Origin: Caldifarciminota bacterium
GTDB lineage: Bacteria > Hydrothermota > 32-111 > QNBC01
Assembly: GCA_015486655.1 (NCBI GenBank)
Contig: WFRF01000101.1
Coordinates: 1 to 7,808 of the forward strand
DNA length: 7,808 bases
Direction: 5' to 3'
Part shown: piece by piece, positions 1 through 7,462 of the stretch
Layout of the letters: every line of letters starts with the position of its first letter
How positions within the stretch are numbered: position 1 is the first letter of the stretch
Translations under genes and position numbers: made by a program
Notes under the pieces: generated by a model
Seen by the model: only the letters and a program-made list of their open reading frames with translations
The model's database searches: none
Told to the model about the DNA's origin: nothing

Positions 1-1092
1 TAGCATGGAAAGTTTAAAATCAAGGAAATTCACCCTTTCATCGATTCTTTCTTTTAGCGCATCAACACCATATTTTTTAATATAGTCATCAGGGTCCATC
101 CCCTTTTCAAGAAGAACCACATAAACGGACAAATCTTGCCCCAGACATATATTTATCCCCCTCTCCGAAGCTTTCATACCTGCAGTATCGGCATCAAACA
201 TAAGAATAATATTGTTTGTGTATCTTTTAATCAATCGAGCCTGTTCAACGGTAAGTGATGTCCCGAGAGGAGCAATGACATTCTCAATTCCATTTTGGAA
301 TAACGATATCAGATCTATGTAACCTTCCACAATTATGGCACTATCGGCATTTTTTATGCTGTTTTTTGCCTGATAAATTCCAAAGAACAAATGCCCCTTT
401 TTATAAAATTCAGTCTCCGGTGAATTTATATATTTTGGCAAATCATTGCCCAAACTTCTCCCTCCAAAGGCAATAACCTTTCCTACGGTATTATATATTG
501 GGAAAATTATGCGATTCCTGAAACGTTCGTAAATATCACCGTTCTCGGTTTTAATGACCAAACCGGTCTTAATAATATCGTTTGTCTTCCATCCCTTCCG
601 GTTCAGATAATTCAGCAGCCCGTAAGATGAAGCATAACCTATATGAAATTTTGCAATTGTTTCATCCTTTATCCCCCTGTTTTTTATATATTCCCTCGCA
701 ATTTTACCGGTATTGGATGTCAATAAAGATTCATAATAACTTAAAGCATCTTCAATAATTTTTTTATAGTTACTCTCCGAGCCGAATGTTTTTTCCCCGT
801 TATCAATCTTTACCCCGGCTTTTTCTGCCAAAATAGAGACGGCTTCCAAAAAAGTAATATTGTTATATTCCATTAAAAATTTAATTGCATTCCCCGATCT
901 ATTACACCCGAAACAATGATATATACCCTTCTCTCTGGATACATAAAACGATGGTGTTTTCTCATTATGAAATGGGCATAAAGCTCTGAAGTTCGAACCT
1001 ACCTGCTTCAATGGTACATATTCTTCAATTACTTCGACTATATCAATATTGGATAGAATCTCCTCTATCTTCTCATTACTTACATAATTCAT
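1..1092 (-). CDS. dnaG: DNA primase DnaG, C-terminal part cut off by the window edge
   Basis: DnaG makes the short RNA primers for lagging-strand synthesis at the replication fork, working with the replicative helicase. I translated 364 codons from the minus strand; the frame is open to base 1, so roughly the last 40% of a typical ~600-residue primase, including the helicase-binding domain, is outside the window. The N-terminal CHC2 zinc finger is complete, with ligands Cys39, His42, Cys60 and Cys63 (CPFH and CFGC). The RNA polymerase domain carries ERFRNRIIFPI (189-199) and AFGGR (208-212). The Toprim part has EGYID (256-260), the acidic pair Asp300 and Asp302 in FDADTAG, and DPDD (333-336). 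The start is ATG at 1092, 23 bp after the pyrG stop. No Shine-Dalgarno motif is visible, and the gap is mostly a palindrome. It is probably co-transcribed with pyrG. In many bacteria rpoD follows dnaG; that side is not visible here. Confidence 0.97.
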   Translation of the reverse strand, partial: MNYVSNEKIEEILSNIDIVEVIEEYVPLKQVGSNFRALCPFHNEKTPSFYVSREKGIYHCFGCNRSGNAIKFLMEYNNITFLEAVSILAEKAGVKIDNGEKTFGSESNYKKIIEDALSYYESLLTSNTGKIAREYIKNRGIKDETIAKFHIGYASSYGLLNYLNRKGWKTNDIIKTGLVIKTENGDIYERFRNRIIFPIYNTVGKVIAFGGRSLGNDLPKYINSPETEFYKKGHLFFGIYQAKNSIKNADSAIIVEGYIDLISLFQNGIENVIAPLGTSLTVEQARLIKRYTNNIILMFDADTAGMKASERGINICLGQDLSVYVVLLEKGMDPDDYIKKYGVDALKERIDERVNFLDFKLSML

Positions 1093-1096
1093 AACA

Positions 1097-1113
1097 ATGT
1101 AATATAATTACAT
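1097..1113. promoter_or_regulatory. Perfect 7-3-7 palindrome between pyrG and dnaG
   Basis: The plus strand reads ATGTAAT-ATA-ATTACAT, a perfect inverted repeat with 7-bp arms and a 3-bp centre. It begins 5 bp beyond the dnaG ATG, in the position where a ribosome binding site would be expected, and reaches into the gap after the pyrG stop. The arms are AT-rich, so a stable RNA hairpin is unlikely; as DNA the shape would suit a dimeric repressor. No matching operator is recognised, and chance in AT-rich sequence is a real alternative. Confidence 0.3.
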
Positions 1114-1115
1114 AA

Positions 1116-2870
1116 TTAAGTTTTGACAAGTCCTTTACTTAATTTTTTTTTTGCCGAATCAATAAATCCGTAAAACATGGGGGACGGATGTTCCAGACTT
1201 GATTCGAATTCAGGGTGTGCCTGCGTTGCTGCAAAGTAGGGATGCTTATCTATCTCAATGAATTCCACAAGTTTGACTCCATCCTTCATTCTGTGGTACC
1301 CGGCAATTCTCAATCCGCCGTTTACTAGTCTGTCAATATAGGCGGGATTTACCTCATATCTGTGTCTGTGCCGTTCCAACACCAGGGATTTTGCCTCTTC
1401 GGGTTTTACTATTCCTATGCGTTTTTCTTTATTTGAATCATCCTTGAAATAATTTTCAACCTCTTCCAGTGTTTTCACCCTTCCCAACAGCTTATAATAC
1501 TTGAATATATAGCTGTTTTCGTCGATGTATGCGCAGTAGGAACCAAGCCTCATCGTATTACCGTAATTACTGTTTGCCATTAGCTGTTTCTGTGACTCCA
1601 GAATGTCTATTACAGGATAAGGTGTATGTTCATCAATCTCGGTACTATTTGCATTGTTCATTCCAAGAATATTTCTCGCATATTCCACAACGGCAAGTTG
1701 CAATCCGTAGCATAAACCGAGAAACGGAACATTGTTTTCCCTGGCATACCTGATCGCATTAATCTTTCCTTCCACTCCCTTTGAGCCGAATCCTCCCGGA
1801 ACGACAATACCTTTATATTTTGACAACAGATTTGCGACTTTTCCGTAATTTTCCAATTCTTCAGCTTCAATCCAGTTGATTTTTACTCCGACATCAAGAT
1901 GAGCCGCTGCATGTTCAAGTGATTGGTTCACACTTATGTAACTGTCCTTCAGGCTGAATTCTCCTACATTAACATATTTACCCACCATTGCAATATTCAC
2001 AATGTCTTTCGGTGATTTTATGACATTCACCAACTTTTCCCATTTTTCGAAATCAGGAGTTTTTTTCAGAGGCAACTTTAATTTTTTAAGAACCTTACTG
2101 CCTAAATTTTCTTTCTCGAAATTCAAAGGTATCGCATAAAGAACCTTTTCATCGGGGGCTGAAATTACAAATTGAGAATCTATGTTTGCATAAGTTTCTA
2201 TCTTTTTCCTTCTCACGCTATCAAGAGGTTTTTCTCCCCTACACAGTATAATGTCGGGAAAAATACCATGTTCATTGAGTTGTTTTATCGCCTGTTGCGT
2301 GGGCTTTGTTTTCATCTCTCCGATATTGGACGGGATAGGCATGTATGTTACGAGCACATATAAAACGTTATCTTTTGAAAATTCTTTCTCCAGACTCTTC
2401 ATGGCAAACAGAAACGGAATATTTTCATAATCCCCCACAGTTCCGCCAATTTCTATTAGAGCTATATCGTATTCTTTTGAGGCATCCTTAATTCTCTTTA
2501 TAATCTCATTGGGGACATGCGGAATGAACTGAACCGTTTCGCCGAGATATTTTCCTTGTCTTTCATTCTTAATAATTTTATCGTAAACTTGTCCGGTTGT
2601 GATATTATTCTTCCTCGGCAGGTGCATTCCGAGAAATCTCTCATAATTCCCCAAATCTTGATCAACCTCTCCCCCGTCGTATGTTACCCAAACCTCTCCG
2701 TGTTCTGTGGGTCTTAGGGTACCGGCATCATAATTGATATAAGGATCTATCTTGATAGCCGTTATGTCATAACCGAATTCTTCAAGGATTTTTCCTATAG
2801 AAGCAGTAGCTATTCCTTTCCCTACTCCGCTTATAACCCCACCTATAATGACAATAAACTTTTCAGCCAC
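1116..2870 (-). CDS. pyrG: CTP synthase (glutamine-hydrolysing), with an insertion in the glutaminase domain
   Basis: PyrG converts UTP, ATP and glutamine to CTP in the cytosol, the last step of pyrimidine nucleotide synthesis. The N-terminal amidoligase domain (about 1-270) has the P-loop-like GGVISGVGKG (10-19), IDPYINYDAG (41-50), HGEVWV (57-62), EIGGTVGDYE (140-149) and the KTKPTQ signature (187-192). The class I glutaminase domain (about 290-580) has PGGFG (358-362), the nucleophile Cys387 in GLCYGLQ, ERHRHRYEVN (499-508) and His552/Glu554 in HPE. All expected catalytic residues are present. At 584 residues it is longer than the usual 530-550; the excess lies mostly between MRLG (440-443) and ERHRHRYEVN. 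The start is a GTG at 2870, fixed by AGGAGG 5 nt upstream. The previous gene, rpsA, ends 43 bp away and a terminator lies between them, so expression may rely on read-through or attenuation. Several motif variants (YDAG, DQDLGNYERF, CYG) suggest a divergent subfamily. Confidence 0.97.
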   Translation of the reverse strand: MAEKFIVIIGGVISGVGKGIATASIGKILEEFGYDITAIKIDPYINYDAGTLRPTEHGEVWVTYDGGEVDQDLGNYERFLGMHLPRKNNITTGQVYDKIIKNERQGKYLGETVQFIPHVPNEIIKRIKDASKEYDIALIEIGGTVGDYENIPFLFAMKSLEKEFSKDNVLYVLVTYMPIPSNIGEMKTKPTQQAIKQLNEHGIFPDIILCRGEKPLDSVRRKKIETYANIDSQFVISAPDEKVLYAIPLNFEKENLGSKVLKKLKLPLKKTPDFEKWEKLVNVIKSPKDIVNIAMVGKYVNVGEFSLKDSYISVNQSLEHAAAHLDVGVKINWIEAEELENYGKVANLLSKYKGIVVPGGFGSKGVEGKINAIRYARENNVPFLGLCYGLQLAVVEYARNILGMNNANSTEIDEHTPYPVIDILESQKQLMANSNYGNTMRLGSYCAYIDENSYIFKYYKLLGRVKTLEEVENYFKDDSNKEKRIGIVKPEEAKSLVLERHRHRYEVNPAYIDRLVNGGLRIAGYHRMKDGVKLVEFIEIDKHPYFAATQAHPEFESSLEHPSPMFYGFIDSAKKKLSKGLVKT

Positions 2871-2875
2871 CGTTT

Positions 2876-2881
2876 CCTCCT
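2876..2881 (-). promoter_or_regulatory. Ribosome binding site of pyrG
   Basis: On the minus strand a full AGGAGG stands 5 nt before a GTG codon. This decides that pyrG starts with GTG at 2870. Its first base directly follows the T-run of the upstream terminator, so any transcript released at the terminator would lack this site or carry it at its very 3' end. Confidence 0.85.
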
Positions 2882-2913
2882 AAAAAACGAGAAGGGGGGA
2901 ATACCCCCCTCTC
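2882..2913 (-). terminator. Intrinsic terminator between rpsA and pyrG
   Basis: Read on the minus strand, immediately after the rpsA TAA, GAGA-GGGGGG pairs with CCCCCC-(T)-TCTC around a TATT loop. The stem is about 10 bp with one bulged T and is followed by G and six Ts (2887-2882). This is a textbook rho-independent terminator for the rpsA side of the operon. It could be a constitutive partial terminator or an attenuator for pyrG and dnaG. No obvious pyrG promoter was found after it, because there is no room before the ribosome binding site. Confidence 0.85.
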
Positions 2914-4578
2914 TTAATTTTCTTCCTGTTCGTTAAGATACTCTTCAACTTCCTGACGTTCTTTGTCTTTTATGAATTCTTTCTCACTCACCACAATCTT
3001 TCTCTGCTGTTTGTTTATCTGAATTATCTTAACAGTAAGTTTGTCACCTGTCTTGTAACTGTTTTCTTCTTTATTATCTTTTTTACTTAAATGGGACAGC
3101 GGTAAGATAGCCCTTAAACCGTTAGGTAACTCAACAATATATCCTTTGGGGAATTGTTCAACAATCTCTACTTCCACATGCGAACCGTTGGGGTACTGTT
3201 CTTCAACACCTTCAAAGGGATCTTCTTCCATTTGTTTCAGACCCAGTGATATTTTCTTGTTTTCGGGATCCACGGCCAAAACCTTACATTTAATTGTTTC
3301 TCCCTTTTTCAAAATCTCACTGGGATGTTCTATTCTTTTGGTCCATGAGAGATCGGATATATATATCAATCCGTCAATACCGGGTTCGATTTCAACAAAT
3401 GCCCCGAAATTTGTAAGCGTTCTGATTTTACCTTCCACAACGGAACCTTCGGGGTATTTCTGAGCTATCAATTCCCACGGATTCGGTTTAGCCTGTTTGA
3501 GTCCCAAAGATATTTTCTCGTTCTCTTTATCTATATTCAGTACTATAGCTTCTATCTCATCACCCACAGACAACAGTTGCGAAGGGTGTTTTATATGTTC
3601 CGTCCATGACATCTCAGATATATGTATAAGTCCTTCCACACCTTTTTCCAGTTCAACAAAGGCACCGTAGTTTGTAATTGATGTCACCACACCTTTTACC
3701 TTTTTCCCGATGGGATATTTTTCATCAATGTTTGTCCAGGGATGTTGGTATAACTGCTTCATACCGAGGCTTACACGATTTTTATCCTCATCTATGCCGA
3801 TGATTTTCACTTTTATTTTGTCTCCGACGGAAAACATTTCGGAAGGATGATTGATACGTCCCCATGAGATGTCGGTGATATGAAGAAGTCCGTCGACACC
3901 ACCCAAATCCACAAATGCACCGAAGTCTGTAATATTTTTAACAATACCTTCTCTAACCTGTCCGATTTCCAGTTCATTTAGCAATTGCTCTTTCTTCTTA
4001 CTGATTTGATCTTCAAGTATAATTCTATGAGAAACAACAATGTTTCTTCTCTTAAAATTCAGTTTAATGATTCTGAATTTCATGGTTTTACCGATCAAAT
4101 CATCAAGATCACTTATGGGATGCAGGTCAATTTGAGAACCTGGTAAAAAAGCCTCCACTCCCAGAACGTTTACAATCATTCCACCTTTTACTCTCTTTTT
4201 GATCTTTCCTTCGACATCGCTGTTGTCATCGTAAGAATCTTTAATTTTATCCCATACTTTCTCAAAATCAGCTTTCTTCTTTGATAACAGCACAAGTCCG
4301 TCTTCCGATTCGAATGATTCAATGAATATATCTACCGAATCACCGGGTTTCCATTTTTCAATTTCATCGAATTCCTCAACGGGTATTACCCCTTCGGATT
4401 TCATTCCGATATCGACTATAACATCCTTCTTGCCGATACTGATAATCTTCCCCGATAGCATATTTCTGCTGCTCTTTTTAAGTTCGTACCCTTCAAAGAG
4501 TTGCTCCTTGTCCTCGGGGGAAATTGTCTCCTTAACAAATTTCACCTTGCTCGTTTGTTTGTTCACATTTTCAGTCAT
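2914..4578 (-). CDS. rpsA: 30S ribosomal protein S1, six S1 domains
   Basis: S1 binds mRNA on the small ribosomal subunit and unfolds it for translation initiation. The 554-residue product, close to the length of proteobacterial S1, contains six OB-fold S1 repeats at about 38-100, 119-186, 204-275, 291-362, 377-449 and 463-533. Repeats 3, 4 and 5 are the canonical RNA-binding type, each with a [DN][FY]GAFV motif (218-223, 303-308, 390-395), a GLxxIS/T segment, HPS and a closing SLGMKQ or SLGLKQ. Repeats 1 and 2 are divergent, as expected for the ribosome-docking part of long S1 proteins; repeat 6 is also divergent. The tail is acidic and lysine-rich. The ATG at 4578 has AAGGAGG 9 nt upstream, the best ribosome binding site in the window. 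ispH ends 27 bp before it and a strong terminator follows. Although ispH-rpsA fusions are known in other bacteria, here the two are separate genes. Confidence 0.97.
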   Translation of the reverse strand: MTENVNKQTSKVKFVKETISPEDKEQLFEGYELKKSSRNMLSGKIISIGKKDVIVDIGMKSEGVIPVEEFDEIEKWKPGDSVDIFIESFESEDGLVLLSKKKADFEKVWDKIKDSYDDNSDVEGKIKKRVKGGMIVNVLGVEAFLPGSQIDLHPISDLDDLIGKTMKFRIIKLNFKRRNIVVSHRIILEDQISKKKEQLLNELEIGQVREGIVKNITDFGAFVDLGGVDGLLHITDISWGRINHPSEMFSVGDKIKVKIIGIDEDKNRVSLGMKQLYQHPWTNIDEKYPIGKKVKGVVTSITNYGAFVELEKGVEGLIHISEMSWTEHIKHPSQLLSVGDEIEAIVLNIDKENEKISLGLKQAKPNPWELIAQKYPEGSVVEGKIRTLTNFGAFVEIEPGIDGLIYISDLSWTKRIEHPSEILKKGETIKCKVLAVDPENKKISLGLKQMEEDPFEGVEEQYPNGSHVEVEIVEQFPKGYIVELPNGLRAILPLSHLSKKDNKEENSYKTGDKLTVKIIQINKQQRKIVVSEKEFIKDKERQEVEEYLNEQEEN

Positions 4579-4587
4579 ATTGAAAGT

Positions 4588-4594
4588 CCTCCTT
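4588..4594 (-). promoter_or_regulatory. Ribosome binding site of rpsA
   Basis: AAGGAGG on the minus strand lies 9 nt before the rpsA ATG, inside the 27-bp gap after ispH. Its strength contrasts with the weak or absent sites of ispH, plsC and dnaG, and fits the high translation demand for a ribosomal protein within a shared transcript. Confidence 0.85.
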
Positions 4595-4605
4595 ATATAG
4601 ATTTT

Positions 4606-5445
4606 TTAACAATTTTCTATTTTTTTTATGACCCCGTTTATTATATAATCGGGGGTTGAAGCTCCGGCAGTAACACCGACGATTTTGCTGTTTTTAAAAT
4701 TATCACAATCTATTTCATTTTTGTCCGCGACCATATATGTATTTGCATTAATGGATTTTGCAATCTCATATAACCTGTTTGTGTTGGAACTCTTTTGGTC
4801 TCCGATTACCACAAACGAATCCGTTTCGGCAGCCAGCCTCTTACAAGATTCCTGCCTCTTCTCAGTAGCATCACATATTGTATTGAAAACCTCCAGATAA
4901 TTGATCTTATCAAAGAGGACACCTATTATCGATTTTGCAAGTTCCCGTTCAAAAGTCGTCTGAATAATAATACCGGCTTTATCAATGCCTGTAATGGCCA
5001 TAGCTTCATCAACACTGTTTATGACAATGGAATCACCGCCTGCTGCACCTTGAATACTCAGTATTTCATCATGATTTCTTTCTCCGATGATTATTAATTT
5101 TATTCCTTCTTTCACCACCTTTTTGGCAAAATTTTGACTTCTCTTCACAAATATACAGGTAAGGTCCACAATTTTTAACCCCTTTGCCCTTGCCATATCA
5201 TAAATTTCGGGTCTTACACCATGTGTCCGAATAACAATTGTCCCCTCACTGGGAATCTCTTCAACTTTATTTATTACTTTAAGTCCTCTGCTCTTCAGTT
5301 CATTCATAACAATTCTGTTGTGAATGAGATCTCCGAATATGTATATATTGTTTTCTTTTTCCATTATACGATTTAATGTATTCACAGCAAGATCCACTCC
5401 GCTGCAATACCCGTAATAATCAGCTACCTTTACTTTTCTCTTCAT
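4606..5445 (-). CDS. ispH: 4-hydroxy-3-methylbut-2-enyl diphosphate reductase (IspH/LytB)
   Basis: IspH carries out the last step of the MEP isoprenoid pathway, reducing HMBPP to isopentenyl and dimethylallyl diphosphate with a [4Fe-4S] cluster. All the key residues are present. The three cluster cysteines are Cys14 (YCSGV), Cys97 (LTC) and Cys191 (TICDAT). Substrate-binding histidines are His42 (IHNR), His75 (THGV) and His125. The proton-relay Glu127 lies in NHDE. Thr163-Thr164 (QTT), Ser219-Ser220-Asn221 (SSN) and Ser263 (TAGAS) complete the diphosphate site. At 279 residues it matches the short bacterial form. The start is certain because an in-frame TAA lies three codons upstream of the ATG at 5445. 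The first 26 bp overlap the end of plsC and only a weak purine-rich site precedes the ATG, which points to translational coupling. Its presence implies isoprenoid synthesis by the MEP route, not mevalonate. Confidence 0.97.
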   Translation of the reverse strand: MKRKVKVADYYGYCSGVDLAVNTLNRIMEKENNIYIFGDLIHNRIVMNELKSRGLKVINKVEEIPSEGTIVIRTHGVRPEIYDMARAKGLKIVDLTCIFVKRSQNFAKKVVKEGIKLIIIGERNHDEILSIQGAAGGDSIVINSVDEAMAITGIDKAGIIIQTTFERELAKSIIGVLFDKINYLEVFNTICDATEKRQESCKRLAAETDSFVVIGDQKSSNTNRLYEIAKSINANTYMVADKNEIDCDNFKNSKIVGVTAGASTPDYIINGVIKKIENC

Positions 5446-6046
5446 ATAATTCTCTTATTTTATCCATTATTAACTTTGCCAAATATTCCCTGGCTTCTTT
5501 AGGCTTCATCCCTTTCCATACACCCGGATGAATCGGTTTCCCGAATGTTACGCTCAACTCACTCTTCCCCAATATGGCACTTATAAAACCTTTGTTTGTA
5601 CCTACAATTAGTGTGGGAACGATAGGAACATTTGCTTTCATCATAAGAAATGCAACACCCGCCTTACCGGGCAAAAGCAGTTTATCGGTTTTGTTTCTCG
5701 TCCCCTCAGGGAATATTACAACAGGGTACCCTTTTTTGATTTTTCCCACCGCAGTTCTCATTGCATCAATATCTATTCCGCCCCTTCTCAACCTTATTGC
5801 ATTGAGTTTGGTTATCAGATATGCAAAAGCTTTATTGGGAAGAAACAGTTCTTCCTTGGCAAGGAAATAGATTTCATATTTTTTTAGGGCGATACCCACA
5901 ACAGGGGGGTCATAATTTGAAATATGATTGGGAGCCAGTATAAAAGGAGGTTTCGGCAAGTTTTCTCTACCATATACTTTCATTCTACAAATATGGTATA
6001 AAAAAACACCTAAAATTTTACTAGCAAACTTAAAACTTGCCTTCAT
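5420..6046 (-). CDS. plsC: 1-acyl-sn-glycerol-3-phosphate acyltransferase (PlsC family)
   Basis: This enzyme acylates lysophosphatidic acid to phosphatidic acid at the inner face of the membrane, the precursor of CDP-diacylglycerol and all phospholipids. The acyltransferase motifs are in order: NHISNYD with His41 and Asp46 (the HX4D catalytic pair), RLRRGG (85-90), FPEGTR (112-117) and VPIVPTLIVG (140-149). The length of 208 residues is normal for a compact bacterial PlsC. The N-terminal segment (about 5-20) is hydrophobic and could be a membrane anchor. The ATG at 6046 is the only possible start, because an in-frame TGA lies five codons upstream with no start codon between. The nearest Shine-Dalgarno-like AAGGAG is 16 nt away, too far to be ideal. 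The gene overlaps the end of cmk by 17 bp and the start of ispH by 26 bp, so coupled translation is likely. Acyl specificity cannot be read from the sequence. Confidence 0.95.
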   Translation of the reverse strand: MKASFKFASKILGVFLYHICRMKVYGRENLPKPPFILAPNHISNYDPPVVGIALKKYEIYFLAKEELFLPNKAFAYLITKLNAIRLRRGGIDIDAMRTAVGKIKKGYPVVIFPEGTRNKTDKLLLPGKAGVAFLMMKANVPIVPTLIVGTNKGFISAILGKSELSVTFGKPIHPGVWKGMKPKEAREYLAKLIMDKIRELYEEKSKGS

Positions 6047-6701
6047 TCTTAGCCAAAATCAACTCCTTTATAAAATTTACCTGCTCCTTGAATGTCATGA
6101 ATGTGGTATCAATGAGCACAGCATTGTCAGCCCTTTTCAAAGGGCTTATTTTTCTGCTTGAATCTAATTGATCACGTCTGTTTAAATCGTTTTCAATTTC
6201 GTCAAGCTCTTTTATTATATTCAATTTTTCCAAATCTTTCTGTCTTCTTCTCGCTCTTTCCTTGACATCAGCCGTCATAAATATCTTTAAATCGGCATTC
6301 GGAAAGACAACGGTTCCAATATCCCTGCCCTCGCATATAACATCATGCTCGGATGCAAGCTTCCTCTGCAATTCTACCATCTTTTCTCTTACATTTCTAT
6401 ACGAAGAAACAATGGAAACAGTTTTGGAAACATAATCTCTTCTGATTTCCTGGGAAACGTCTTCATCATCCAACAACACGGTTATACCATTCGATTTGTT
6501 AATAAGTTTTATTTCTATGTCCCTGCTTAAGTTACTTATAACATCCTCATCCTCGAGTGGAAGCTTCATTCGCAACGCTTTCAATGTATAAGCCCTGTAC
6601 ATTGCTCCCGTATCAATATACAAAAACTGTAATTCTCTGCTTAGAGCAATTGCTGTTGTGCTTTTACCCGCAGCCGAGGGACCGTCTATTGCTATTATCA
6701 T
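6030..6701 (-). CDS. cmk: (d)CMP kinase
   Basis: Cmk phosphorylates CMP and dCMP with ATP and recycles the CMP released by RNA turnover and phospholipid synthesis. The 223-residue product has the P-loop GPSAAGKST (7-15), DTGAMYR (30-36), the CMP-binding EGRDIGTVVFP (124-134), RRRQKD (151-156) in the lid, and RRDQLDSSRKISPLKRADNA (175-194), the highly conserved C-terminal signature. Length is normal for the family. The frame stays open 21 codons further upstream, but that stretch is hydrophobic, unlike the family, and would place the P-loop at about residue 28. The ATG at 6701 puts the P-loop at the usual position and has GGTGAT a few bases upstream. It leads the overlapping cmk-plsC-ispH block and follows the phosphodiesterase gene after 75 bp, where a promoter candidate lies. 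Confidence 0.96.
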   Translation of the reverse strand: MIIAIDGPSAAGKSTTAIALSRELQFLYIDTGAMYRAYTLKALRMKLPLEDEDVISNLSRDIEIKLINKSNGITVLLDDEDVSQEIRRDYVSKTVSIVSSYRNVREKMVELQRKLASEHDVICEGRDIGTVVFPNADLKIFMTADVKERARRRQKDLEKLNIIKELDEIENDLNRRDQLDSSRKISPLKRADNAVLIDTTFMTFKEQVNFIKELILAKNEGKF

Positions 6702-6723
6702 AATATCACCATAAATAATAGTG

Positions 6724-6752
6724 AAAATAACACAAAAACAGAAATTTATCAA
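6724..6752 (-). promoter_or_regulatory. Candidate promoter for the cmk operon
   Basis: In the 75-bp gap before cmk the minus strand has TTGATA (6752-6747), a 17-bp spacer and TATTTT (6729-6724). The -35 box matches the sigma-70 consensus at 5 of 6 bases and the -10 at 4 of 6. Transcription would start about 16 nt before the cmk ATG, enough for its GGTGAT site. The region is very AT-rich, so a chance match is possible, and read-through from the phosphodiesterase gene may be the main source of transcript. Confidence 0.35.
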
Positions 6753-6776
6753 GTAGAAAACCAATACAGCTATAAG

Positions 6777-7457
6777 TCAAATTCTGTCCGGATAGTTTGA
6801 TATTATTCCATCAACATTCATTCTTTTCATTCTGTATATGTCGTCAGGATCATCCACCGTCCACACATAGATCTTTCTACCTACGGAATGAACTTCATTG
6901 ACCATTTCTTCATCTATGAATTCAACATTCACATTTGCAGAATACACATCCAATTCCAAAAGGCCTTCAGAAAGATTAATTGGGAAACCCGATAACAAGA
7001 CCCCCGTTCTTACTTTATCATTGATCCTTTTGAAATCAGCCAATTCATACTGATCAAATGAAGACACCAAAAAATCTTCATAATCGTATGTTTTGTTTTT
7101 AACAAACTCGTTAATCAAATCGGAAACATCTTTTGAAATACCTTTTCTCTTTATTTCGATATTTACACCTGACTTACCGTCTATGAATCTAAGGGCTTCA
7201 TACAGTGTGGGAATGTGCTGCTCCTTTTTGATCTGTAAATTACTGATTTCATCCATTGTCAAATCCTTTACATAACCCCTTCCGTTTGTTGTCCTGTCGA
7301 CTTTCAAATCATGCATAACAACAATTTCTCCCGTAGAACAAGCCTGAACATCCATTTCAATCATATTCACGTGCATCTCAATTGCCCTTTTAAATGAAAG
7401 TAATGTATTCTCGGGTTCGTACCCAGCGGCTCCTCTGTGTCCAATCTTCAAAATCAT
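6777..7457 (-). CDS. Glycerophosphodiester phosphodiesterase, short cytoplasmic type
   Basis: Enzymes of this family hydrolyse glycerophosphodiesters, products of phospholipid breakdown, to glycerol 3-phosphate and an alcohol. The 226-residue product is a single TIM-barrel GDPD domain. It has GHRG (6-9, His7 and Arg8), EPENT (14-18), the metal-binding IEMDV (Glu34, Asp36), the catalytic His49 in VMHD, DRTTNGRG (54-61), IPTLYEAL (82-89), NIEIK (99-103, metal ligand Glu101) and the closing VWTVDD and DGIISNYPD. There is no signal peptide, so it should act in the cytosol, unlike the periplasmic GlpQ type. The ATG at 7457 is fixed by an in-frame TAA two codons upstream. No Shine-Dalgarno motif is present and the promoter -10 box lies just before the ATG, which suggests a leaderless mRNA. 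It is probably the first gene of the operon. Substrate preference (ugpQ-like or otherwise) cannot be told, so no symbol is given. Confidence 0.93.
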   Translation of the reverse strand: MILKIGHRGAAGYEPENTLLSFKRAIEMHVNMIEMDVQACSTGEIVVMHDLKVDRTTNGRGYVKDLTMDEISNLQIKKEQHIPTLYEALRFIDGKSGVNIEIKRKGISKDVSDLINEFVKNKTYDYEDFLVSSFDQYELADFKRINDKVRTGVLLSGFPINLSEGLLELDVYSANVNVEFIDEEMVNEVHSVGRKIYVWTVDDPDDIYRMKRMNVDGIISNYPDRI

Positions 7458-7462
7458 AGATT

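Noticed and set aside
3146..3463. Plus-strand frame of 105 codons
   Set aside because: It lies wholly antisense to the well-supported rpsA. Its serine- and proline-rich composition is what antisense reading of S1 repeats gives, and it has no family signature.
4579..4605. Fusion of ispH with rpsA, as known in some other bacteria
   Set aside because: ispH ends at a clear TAA (4606-4608) and rpsA has its own AAGGAGG and ATG. The two frames are separate.
4795..5097. Plus-strand frame of 100 codons opposite ispH
   Set aside because: It is antisense to a gene with every catalytic residue intact, and I see no ribosome binding site or recognisable domain.
6702..6764. Longer cmk product with 21 extra N-terminal residues, a hydrophobic segment that could look like a membrane anchor
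   Set aside because: Cmk is a soluble enzyme whose P-loop begins near residue 7. The internal ATG at 6701 gives exactly that, has GGTGAT before it, and the extension overlaps the candidate promoter.
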